This document shows positions 1 through 5,552 of a stretch of 7,258 bases of DNA, one piece after another (the first letter of the stretch is position 1; each line of letters begins with the position of its first letter). The stretch is from Candidatus Solincola jinzensis (GTDB lineage: Bacteria; Actinomycetota; Geothermincolia; Geothermincolales; RBG-13-55-18): contig JACVJG010000132.1 of NCBI GenBank assembly GCA_015711875.1, positions 1-7,258 on the forward strand. Direction: 5' to 3'. The notes under the pieces are model-generated. The model saw nothing but the letters and a program-made list of their open reading frames with translations, searched no databases and was not told where the DNA came from. The position numbers and the translations under genes were made by a program.

Positions 1-1850
1 GCCGAAAGCGAGAGCCCTTTCTCCCGGGCGTTTTCCCAGGCGGGCAGGCGCGTTGTCCGCTCGTCCAGCCGCTTCCGCTCCTCGCGCCCGCCGGGCGCGA
101 GGAGCGGATCAAGGACGCCCTGGCACAGTTCCTCCGCCTGAGCCGCCGCTTTCTCCGCCGCCTCGTGGGCCTCGGCGATCATCTCCCTCCCGCGCCTGTC
201 CCATACCAGTCCTTTCCAGCGGGTGAGCACCCCTCTATTGCCCGTGAGGTCCTCCAAGACTTTGGCCAAGTTTGACTGGTCAAAGGTAAGGCTGAAGGCC
301 TCGGTGGCCACGTCCTCCAGGTGATGAGCCTCGTCCACCACCAGGGCTCGGAAGTCGGGAAGCACCGGGTTGGGGGATCCCGCCTGGGTCAGGAGGAGAG
401 CGTGGTTGACCACCACCACCTCGCTGGACGCCGCCAGTGTTCGCGCGCGCTCCACCCAGCAGCGGGAGGCGAAGCGGCATCGGGAACGCAGGCAGTCCTC
501 GGGAGCTGAGGACAGCTCCCAGAGCAGCTCTCCCAGGCGGCGGCGCAGGCCCAAAGAGATCTCCTCGAGGTCCCCCAAGGGGGTGCGGACCAGCCATGCG
601 GCCAGGAACGCGTAGGAAAGCGCGGGTACGAGGACCCCGAAGCGCAGCACCGCCTCGCCGCGCGATAGGGAGGCGCACCATTCCGCCCACTTGCGCAGGC
701 AGAGGTAGTTGCAGCGACCCTTGAGCAAGGCGTATTCCACCGTCCCCATAGCCTTGGAGAGCAGTGGCAGGTCGCGGTGGAAGAGCTGCTCCTGGAGGTT
801 GCGGGTGTAGGTGGAGACTACCAGGGGTCCGTGGCCGCGGCGAGCGTGCAGGATGCCCGGCAGCAGATAGGCGAGGGATTTTCCCACCCCCGTGCCCGCT
901 TCCACCACCAGGAAGGCCCCCTCCTCCAGAGCGCTTTCCACCGCCGCGGCCATGTCCGCTTGTTGAGGACGCGCCTCGTGGTCGGAGCGGAGGGCCGCCA
1001 GCGGCCCCGACGAGGACAGCAGCTCAGCGGCGTTCCCGGCGCTGCTCCGCTCCCCCCTGTCGACGCGGGCGGGAGCGCCCGACCGGTGGTCGCCATGATC
1101 GCATCGCGGCTCCCGGTCTTCCCCGTTGCAGGTCTCATTTCCCTTGGCGTCGTGGCGCCTTCCCGGTTCCTCGCCAGCCGCCTCAGTCCCCGGCCTGGAT
1201 GAACGGGGCATTGGATCGGGTATCTTTGCCAGGGATTCCACGAGGTCGGGGAAGCGCTGGCTACCGGCCACGCCCGCGAAAAAACCTCGCCAGGGGGAGC
1301 TGGCCTCCTCCAGGGCACCGAGGACGGCGGCGCGGGCGCGCCACGGCATCTCCCCCCAGGCGTCGCGTAGGCGGTGGAGGATACGCAGGAGAAGGCGAGC
1401 ATCTTCCAGCGCCTTCCAGGCCACGCTCTCTCCCAGCAGGGAAACGGCGAGGGAACGTAGGGAGTGGTCTCTGAGGTAGGGGGCCGCGAGCCAGGCTGGC
1501 TCAAGGGTGTCCAGGATCTCTCCCGCGGGAAGGCATCCGAAACGCCCCAGCAGGGGCTCCTCCATCTCCCGCGAGCCGTGGGCGATGACGGTTCCCTTCC
1601 CAAGGAAAGCGCGCAGCCGCTCCAGCGCCTCCCCGGGAGGAGCTCCTTTGCGGTATTCGTCTGCTGTCCTGCCGTTTATTTCCAGTATATGAGTGGGCAC
1701 CCCGACCCCGGGATCGATAAGTGTCATGAAAAAATCTTGCTCGCGTCCGGAGCAGACGCGCAGCGCCGCCGCCTCAAGCGGCATGGCGGTATCGGGATCG
1801 GGGCCCGTGGCCACGATCTCCAGCACGCAGAACTCTGCATCCCACTCCAA
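1..1850 (-). CDS. dinG: DnaQ-fold/DinG-type Fe-S helicase fusion, 3' end cut by window edge
   Basis: The frame stays open for 616 codons and leaves the window at the left edge, so the C-terminal helicase part (motifs IV-VI) is not seen. Residues 1-180 resemble a DnaQ (DEDD) 3'-5' exonuclease domain. Residues 190-300 form an Arg/Gly/Asp-rich, probably disordered linker. A superfamily 2 helicase follows: Q-motif-like RPQQADM just before residue 305, Walker A EAGTGVGKS (317-325), motif Ia-like VSTYTRNLQEQL, and DEAH (506-509). Four cysteines (C380, then C453-x4-C458-x5-C464) match the Fe-S cluster pattern of E. coli DinG. DinG-family proteins are 5'-3' helicases acting on R-loops, forks and repair intermediates. 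The TTG start at 1850 is chosen because AGAGAGG lies 7 nt upstream (1858-1864) and the exonuclease fold begins at once; a stop at 1947-1949 limits any longer version. Oddity: exonuclease residues are degenerate (EIVATG for DxETTG, W145 where His is expected). The family call is firm; exonuclease activity is doubtful. Confidence 0.93.
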   Translation of the reverse strand, partial: MEWDAEFCVLEIVATGPDPDTAMPLEAAALRVCSGREQDFFMTLIDPGVGVPTHILEINGRTADEYRKGAPPGEALERLRAFLGKGTVIAHGSREMEEPLLGRFGCLPAGEILDTLEPAWLAAPYLRDHSLRSLAVSLLGESVAWKALEDARLLLRILHRLRDAWGEMPWRARAAVLGALEEASSPWRGFFAGVAGSQRFPDLVESLAKIPDPMPRSSRPGTEAAGEEPGRRHDAKGNETCNGEDREPRCDHGDHRSGAPARVDRGERSSAGNAAELLSSSGPLAALRSDHEARPQQADMAAAVESALEEGAFLVVEAGTGVGKSLAYLLPGILHARRGHGPLVVSTYTRNLQEQLFHRDLPLLSKAMGTVEYALLKGRCNYLCLRKWAEWCASLSRGEAVLRFGVLVPALSYAFLAAWLVRTPLGDLEEISLGLRRRLGELLWELSSAPEDCLRSRCRFASRCWVERARTLAASSEVVVVNHALLLTQAGSPNPVLPDFRALVVDEAHHLEDVATEAFSLTFDQSNLAKVLEDLTGNRGVLTRWKGLVWDRRGREMIAEAHEAAEKAAAQAEELCQGVLDPLLAPGGREERKRLDERTTRLPAWENAREKGLSLS

Positions 1851-2264
1851 GGCCGTACCTCTCTGTAGGGTATGCCATGCAGGCGCGTCCCCAGCCTCGG
1901 CGGCGCGGGGGCCGTGAGACCATTCAAGAACAACCGCCGGGGGCAGCTAGCCCTTGTAGATGGAACCGCGAACCTGCCGGAACCTGCGGCATAGCGAGCA
2001 AGCGCCGTAAAAGCTGGCCACATACCGGTGAGCCCGGCTCGCGGCCTGTGACCGGCCGGTTGTAAGGAAGAGCCCAAGGGATCGATCCGAGCCCAGCCGT
2101 CCTCGAGCCCGCGGCGCCAACCGCCCTAAGCCTCAAGTGGTCAAGAAAGGGCGCATTCCCTAAGCCGCGCTTGCCATGCGCTCTTCTGGGCCTCCAACCG
2201 AGCGTTCGCGGTTAGATAGAAGCCCACGCGTCCGCGCCTTCGACGGCCCCGATCTACCTACGGC

Positions 2265-2308
2265 AAATGCCTGTACGTGCCTTCCCTCGCGCCTCGCGAA
2301 AGGCATTT
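2265..2308 (+). other. Long-loop hairpin with 8-bp perfect stem
   Basis: AAATGCCT (2265-2272) pairs perfectly with AGGCATTT (2301-2308) across 28 nt that contain a smaller CGCG-CCT-CGCG stem. The right arm runs into TTTTAA. The A/T-rich ends make it look partly like a terminator, or the 3' end of a small transcript, but the T tract is short. No gene directly upstream on the plus strand needs a terminator, so the role is unknown. Confidence 0.35.
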
Positions 2309-2406
2309 TAACATCCCAGGGCGACATCAACACTCCCGGGCACTGCGGTGGTAGCCGGCGGGTGGAGATGGGCGCAATAACACCGTCTTATGCCGATGCT
2401 TTCTAT

Positions 2407-2426
2407 GGCGGGAGGTGATGCCCGCC
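2407..2426 (+). other. GC-rich hairpin upstream of the enolase-superfamily gene
   Basis: GGCGGG (2407-2412) and CCCGCC (2421-2426) form a 6-bp all-GC stem with an 8-nt loop, 90 nt before the start codon at 2517. There is no T run after it, so it is not a standard intrinsic terminator. It may be a leader structure or chance in GC-rich DNA. Confidence 0.3.
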
Positions 2427-2500
2427 GGGCGCAGAAGTCATTAGCGAGTACGCGTGTGCGGGCGAAGCGGGCGCAGGTCCCCTTCCCGGCATTGGTTTAG

Positions 2501-2510
2501 GGAGGAGAGG
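2501..2510 (+). promoter_or_regulatory. Ribosome binding site that fixes the start at 2517
   Basis: GGAGGAGAGG ends 6 nt before ATG 2517. It favours this start over the in-frame GTG at 2454, which has no comparable site upstream. Confidence 0.8.
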
Positions 2511-2516
2511 AAAGAG

Positions 2517-3653
2517 ATGAAGATAGTGGACGCCGAGGCATACATCTGCCACTTTCCCCTGGCGGAGCCCTTTCACCCCAGCTGGATCCCCGGGCTTCCC
2601 CTGCAGAACAACAGCGCGGTCATCCTGCGCCTTATCACCGACGAGGGGGTGGACGGGGTATGCGCGGGCATGGCCTTCACCCAAGAGTGGAAAGGGGTGC
2701 CGGATCTCATCAAGCTCTTTCTCATCGGCAGGGACCCCTTCCAGGTGGAGGATTTCGTGCAGGTCCTACGCTCCGCCAAAGTGATAGGCTTCCGGCCCTG
2801 GTTCGTGGAGGTCGCCTTCTGGGACATCATCGGCAAGGCCACCGGCCAACCCGTGAGCCGGCTGCTCGGGGGCGCGAGGGAGCGCGTGAAGGCCTACGCC
2901 TCGACGGGAGAGCTTCGCGACCCCGAGACAAGGGCCCAGGACGCCCTCCGCTTGGTGGAGGAGGGCTTCAAGGGCATCAAGCTGCGCATTCGCAACCAGG
3001 ACCCGCGCGTCGATCTGGCGGTGGTGGAGGCGGTGCGAGTGGCGGTGGGAGACGAGGTGGAGATCATGGTGGACGCCAACCAGGCCTGGCTCATCCACGG
3101 CTTCGGCGCCTACCCCAAGTGGGACCTCAAGCGGGCCATGCATATCGCGCGCGAGCTGGAGGAGCTTGGGGTGCTGTGGCTGGAGGAGCCCCTGCGCATG
3201 CGCGACTACGATGGGCTCTCGCTCCTGCGCGGCTCCACCTCGGTGGCCATCGCCGGCGGGGAGCTCAACGACGACCTGGATGATTTCCGCGAACTCATAG
3301 AACGCGGCTGTTACGACATCATCCAGCCCGACGTCACCTTCGCCGGTGGCATACTGGCATGCCGCAAGATCGCCGGCATGGCCGAGGCGGCGCATATCAC
3401 CTACAACCCACATACTTGGACCAACGGCCTGGGACTCGCCGCCAACCTCCAGCTCATGGGGGCTATCCCCAACTGCACGCACTGCGAGTTCCCCTACGAC
3501 CCGCCGGGGTGGGTGCCCGAGGGCAGGGACGCCATGCTCACCGAGCCCATAACCATCGACTCCGAGGGATACGTCCCCGTGCCGCTCAAGCCGGGTCTTG
3601 GTGTGGAAGTGGACTGGGAAAAGGTGCGCGCGCACGGCGAGAGGATAGCCTGA
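2517..3653 (+). CDS. Enolase-superfamily enzyme, mandelate racemase subgroup (probable sugar-acid dehydratase or racemase)
   Basis: The predicted cytoplasmic protein has 378 residues, normal for mandelate racemase/muconate lactonizing enzymes. These enzymes abstract a proton alpha to a carboxylate and stabilise the enolate on Mg2+. Visible residues: K155-x-R157 on the barrel (GIKLRI), metal ligands D186 (VDANQAW), E223 (WLEEP) and E249 (AGGEL), and a His-Asp dyad D272 (IQPDV) and H299 (NPHTW), followed by E324 (HCEFP). The D272/H299 spacing of 27 equals that of mandelate racemase D270/H297, which places it in that subgroup. The ATG at 2517 is chosen because GGAGGAGAGG (2501-2510) lies just upstream; an in-frame GTG at 2454 would add 21 Arg-rich residues outside the fold. 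Arg replaces the second Lys of the common KxK motif, so racemisation is less certain and an acid-sugar dehydratase is plausible. Substrate unknown. The gene stands alone, with about 350 nt to the next gene. Confidence 0.92.
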   Translation: MKIVDAEAYICHFPLAEPFHPSWIPGLPLQNNSAVILRLITDEGVDGVCAGMAFTQEWKGVPDLIKLFLIGRDPFQVEDFVQVLRSAKVIGFRPWFVEVAFWDIIGKATGQPVSRLLGGARERVKAYASTGELRDPETRAQDALRLVEEGFKGIKLRIRNQDPRVDLAVVEAVRVAVGDEVEIMVDANQAWLIHGFGAYPKWDLKRAMHIARELEELGVLWLEEPLRMRDYDGLSLLRGSTSVAIAGGELNDDLDDFRELIERGCYDIIQPDVTFAGGILACRKIAGMAEAAHITYNPHTWTNGLGLAANLQLMGAIPNCTHCEFPYDPPGWVPEGRDAMLTEPITIDSEGYVPVPLKPGLGVEVDWEKVRAHGERIA

Positions 3654-3713
3654 GAGCACGCGCTGAGGTCGTGAGGACCGGCGGTCGTTCAGGAGGCCGG
3701 GAGGTTTGAGGGA

Positions 3714-3742
3714 GCGTCCGCGTTGCCGGAAAACACGGACGC
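3714..3742 (+). terminator. Possible terminator stem-loop after the enolase-superfamily gene
   Basis: GCGTCCG (3714-3720) pairs with CGGACGC (3736-3742). After one mismatch the stem continues for three more pairs (GTT/AAC), leaving a 7-nt loop. It lies 61 nt past the stop codon. No T tract follows, so it would be an atypical, U-less terminator or an mRNA 3'-end stabiliser. Confidence 0.35.
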
Positions 3743-3916
3743 GGGGAAGGGGGCAGCGACAAGGTTGAAGGATGCTCCGACAGCGGGCCTGCCCGCGAGG
3801 ATGGGAAACCCAGCCCTTCCCCGTGCCGGCACTTAACACAACACAGGGCTCCAACAGCGGGCAGGTTCGGGTAGATGGGGAACGCGGGGGGTGGGCAAGA
3901 CAGCCGCTCGCGGTGG

Positions 3917-3946
3917 TGTGCGCGCGAGATGGGTTGTGCGCGCACA
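3917..3946. promoter_or_regulatory. Candidate operator: inverted repeat containing a perfect palindrome
   Basis: TGTGCGCGC (3917-3925) and GCGCGCACA (3938-3946) are perfect 9-bp arms with a 12-nt spacer. The right arm is also part of a perfect 12-bp palindrome, TGTGCGCGCACA (3935-3946), so the left copy can be read as a partial second site. It sits 60-90 nt before the regulator's start and overlaps the candidate -35 box. Binding by the encoded MerR-TetR protein is inference. Alternating purine-pyrimidine runs also arise by chance in GC-rich DNA. Confidence 0.5.
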
Positions 3947-3962
3947 TGCCTTTCATAATAAT
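3934..3962 (+). promoter_or_regulatory. Candidate promoter of the MerR-TetR regulator
   Basis: TTGTGC (3934-3939) and AATAAT (3957-3962) are separated by 17 nt in a local AT-rich patch. The -10 box matches the sigma-70 consensus at five of six positions; the -35 box is weak, with three of six. Transcription would start near 3969, giving about 38 nt of leader. The palindrome covers the -35 element, as expected for repression or for activator-dependent control. Confidence 0.35.
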
Positions 3963-4006
3963 TAGGTTGACGCGAGCAGGTCCGCCAAGAGGAGGGATGC
4001 GCGAGA

Positions 4007-4912
4007 GTGGAGGAAAAAGCGGCCCGAGGCCCCATGAAGATGAAGCAGCTCTCCCAGGCGGCGGGATTGCCCGTCAGCACCATCAAGTTTTACATGTCCA
4101 AGGGCCTTCTCCCCACGCCCCGGAAGGAGAAGCCCAACGTCGTTTTCTACGACGAGGCGTTCCTCAGGCGCCTCCTGGTGATCAAGAGCATGCGCGCGGA
4201 GGGGCTTTCCATCAAGAACATGAAGAGTATCCTCGAAAGATATCCCTTCGAGGGGGTGGAGGACTGGAACGAGTTCCGGGAGCGGGCGCGCAGCAAGGAG
4301 GCGCACGAGCTGGGTGATGAGGAGCGTCTGGCAGCCATGAGCGGGGAGGAAAGGCGCATGGAGGAGATCCTCGACGCCGCCTTCAAGGTCTTCTCCTCAC
4401 GCGGATACCACAACGCCACCGTGGACGACATCGCTCTGGAGGCAGGCATAAGCAAGGGGACGTGCTACCAGTACTTTTCCGGCAAAGAGGACATCTTTAT
4501 CGCCACCATGGAGCGCACCCTGGAAACCCTGCTGGCGGAGGCGGAGGCCGCGGCGGGCGATTCAAAGGATGCCCTGATCAGGATGGGGATCGAGGGGTTG
4601 ACCTTTATCTCCAAGTACCGCGACCTGCAGTTCATGTTCATGGGGGTTATCTCGGAGGCCCTGGGTGGCAACGAGAGGTTGAAGAAGAAGGCAGCGGAGG
4701 TATTCGGGCGAGTGGCGGAATTCCTGGCTCGCGATATCGAGAAAGGCATCGAGGAAGGAGCCTTACGTCCCGTGGACCCCGTGACGGTGGCCTACGCCCT
4801 CATAGGCATAGCCGAGGTGGTGGCCAACCTCTACGTAGTCGAAGAGGACTTCGACGTGCTCTCCTTTTTCGTGAACCTAATGGACTTTCTACAACACGGG
4901 CTATACGCCTAA
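4007..4912 (+). CDS. MerR-TetR fusion transcriptional regulator
   Basis: The 301-residue cytoplasmic protein joins two DNA-binding modules. Residues 10-77 form a MerR-type winged helix-turn-helix: MKQLSQAAGLPVSTIKFYMSKGLL, then FYDE and a second helix pair ending near RAEGLSIKNMKSIL. Residues 118-165 are a TetR helix-turn-helix (ILDAAFKVFSSRGYHNATVD, then ISKGTCYQYFSGKEDIF). The remainder is a helical TetR-type ligand/dimer domain. The whole of a normal TetR protein (about 190 residues) is present, so the MerR part is a true N-terminal addition. GTG 4007 has AGGAGGG at 3990-3996, about 10 nt upstream; ATG 4034 is a possible alternative with a weaker site. It probably senses a small hydrophobic ligand, as many TetR proteins do, and may control itself or the flanking genes. 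The ligand and targets are unknown. Confidence 0.93.
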   Translation: MEEKAARGPMKMKQLSQAAGLPVSTIKFYMSKGLLPTPRKEKPNVVFYDEAFLRRLLVIKSMRAEGLSIKNMKSILERYPFEGVEDWNEFRERARSKEAHELGDEERLAAMSGEERRMEEILDAAFKVFSSRGYHNATVDDIALEAGISKGTCYQYFSGKEDIFIATMERTLETLLAEAEAAAGDSKDALIRMGIEGLTFISKYRDLQFMFMGVISEALGGNERLKKKAAEVFGRVAEFLARDIEKGIEEGALRPVDPVTVAYALIGIAEVVANLYVVEEDFDVLSFFVNLMDFLQHGLYA

Positions 4913-5194
4913 CAAAAAACCCCCTACGAAGCAAAGGGCTTGTGGCACAGGAAACCGGTGTACGGCGTTATTATCGTCCCATGTAATACCAACTTCCGGA
5001 TGCCGGACCCCGATCTCCTGCTTGGGTTTTGCCGCTGTCCATGGTTGTGAACCGCCGGTTTTGGCGACCCCCTGCACGGGAGGTCCCGACCCCTGCATAT
5101 GGGTTCTGAGGGCTTTGGCGTCACCGCATGTAGTCATTCATTCTCCGCGCTCAATCGGCAGTGCCGTTTTTCCTGTACTTTATGGAGATGAGCG

Positions 5195-5299
5195 ATGGCC
5201 TCAGATCTGATCACACGCGGCTTCGAGAAACAGACTTTAACGGCGGTGGATGTTTACAAAGCCTTTAATAGTAAGTATAATGATACTGACAAGTCATAA
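5195..5299 (+). CDS. Possible 34-residue small protein, unknown
   Basis: ATG 5195 follows GGAGA (5184-5188) at 6-nt spacing and an in-frame stop at 5189-5191. The frame ends at TAA 5297-5299, closely followed by further TAA triplets. The predicted peptide begins MASDLITRGFEKQTLTAVDV, is hydrophilic, ends in an Asn/Asp/Lys-rich tail and has no signal or membrane segment. I do not recognise it. Its second half overlaps the strong promoter-like sequence at 5253-5281, which could mean the AT-rich composition is regulatory and not coding. It could also be a remnant of a longer gene. Evidence for translation is only the ribosome binding site and the frame. Confidence 0.22.
   Translation: MASDLITRGFEKQTLTAVDVYKAFNSKYNDTDKS
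5253..5281 (+). promoter_or_regulatory. Near-consensus sigma-70-type promoter for the flavoprotein gene
   Basis: TTTACA (5253-5258) and TATAAT (5276-5281) are separated by exactly 17 nt, matching the housekeeping sigma consensus at eleven of twelve positions in otherwise GC-rich DNA. The predicted transcription start is near 5288, about 265 nt before ATG 5553. No other gene lies between, so the flavoprotein and the small downstream gene are the likely targets. Confidence 0.7.
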
Positions 5300-5552
5300 T
5301 AACTATCCGTATATTGTGAGTTAAGCCAGCAACTGATGGACGACCCTCAATGGCGGATCGGGCGGAAAGGTGCGTTGGGTGTTGTCAACGCCGGAGGGTG
5401 CGGTGGTATCGGTCTTGAAAGGCCGTATCCATTGCCGTGTGCGGCGAGCAAGCTTTAACAAGAGCTGGAGTATCTTAACGAAGGTGTTCGAATGATCTGG
5501 TCCCGACCGCGAACCACCAGGGAGCGCGGCGTGAGTCTCACAGGAGGTTGGC
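5288..5552 (+). other. Long 5' leader with several hairpins
   Basis: If transcription starts near 5288, the leader carries at least three stem-loops. GCGTTG/CAACGC (5372-5377 with 5386-5391) has an 8-nt loop. GCGGTGG/CCATTGC (5400-5406 with 5429-5435) uses two G-U pairs, then a 3x3 internal loop and an inner CGGTC/GGCCG stem capped by TTGAAA. CCGCG/CGCGG (5507-5511 with 5525-5529) lies 12 nt before the ribosome binding site AGGAGG (5542-5547). I do not recognise a known riboswitch class. A cis-regulatory RNA is possible, but the stems are moderate and could be chance. Confidence 0.35.

Larger units (their letters stand above)
1851..2516. other. Noncoding gap between divergent genes
   Basis: This 666-base stretch separates the divergent helicase and enolase-superfamily genes. 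No reading frame in it resembles a known protein, and the short open frames look like chance in GC-rich DNA. I see no tRNA or rRNA. It must hold promoters for both neighbours, but no convincing -35/-10 pair stands out on either strand. It contains two hairpins (2265-2308 and 2407-2426) and a 10-bp palindrome ACCGGCCGGT at 2051-2060. Confidence 0.6.
3654..4006. other. Noncoding gap upstream of the MerR-TetR regulator
   Basis: About 350 bases with no supported gene. It holds a stem-loop at 3714-3742, a 15-nt near-repeat GCTCCNACAGCGGGC (3774-3788 and 3848-3862), a tight palindrome GCGGGC-CT-GCCCGC (3783-3796), and the candidate operator/promoter at 3917-3962. The last part is clearly more AT-rich than the rest. 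Confidence 0.6.
4913..5552. other. Noncoding gap with AT-rich island and leader
   Basis: This 640-base region lies between the regulator and the flavoprotein gene. The part from about 5222 to 5325 is visibly more AT-rich than the rest of the window. It includes one small open frame with a good ribosome binding site (5195-5299), a near-consensus promoter (5253-5281) and a structured leader. Open frames on the minus strand (4901-5137 and 5321-5554) show no recognisable domain. I found no terminal inverted repeats or target duplications that would define an insertion sequence, although a decayed mobile remnant cannot be excluded. Confidence 0.55.

Noticed and set aside
764..1603. Long plus- and minus-strand frames within the helicase gene
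   Set aside because: They are Pro/Arg-rich shadows. The true minus-strand frame, which contains Walker A, DEAH and the Fe-S cysteines, is continuous from 1850 to the left edge.
2454..2516. Upstream GTG start for the enolase-superfamily gene
   Set aside because: The extra 21 residues are Arg-rich and outside the family fold, and the strong ribosome binding site at 2501-2510 serves ATG 2517.
1851..2516. Search for tRNA genes and CRISPR repeats in the gap
   Set aside because: No cloverleaf with a T-loop match and acceptor pairing was found, and no regularly spaced repeats occur here or elsewhere in the window.
2766..3956. Long open frame on the minus strand across the enolase-superfamily gene
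   Set aside because: It lies opposite a gene with a complete set of catalytic residues, has no domain of its own, and is His/Leu/Gly-rich as expected of an antisense shadow in GC-rich DNA.
4911..4942. Minus-strand terminator-like sequence (CCCT/AGGG stem followed by T6) just past the regulator's stop
   Set aside because: The stem is only about four pairs, or seven with a mismatch, and no convincing minus-strand gene lies upstream of it. On the plus strand no T tract follows.
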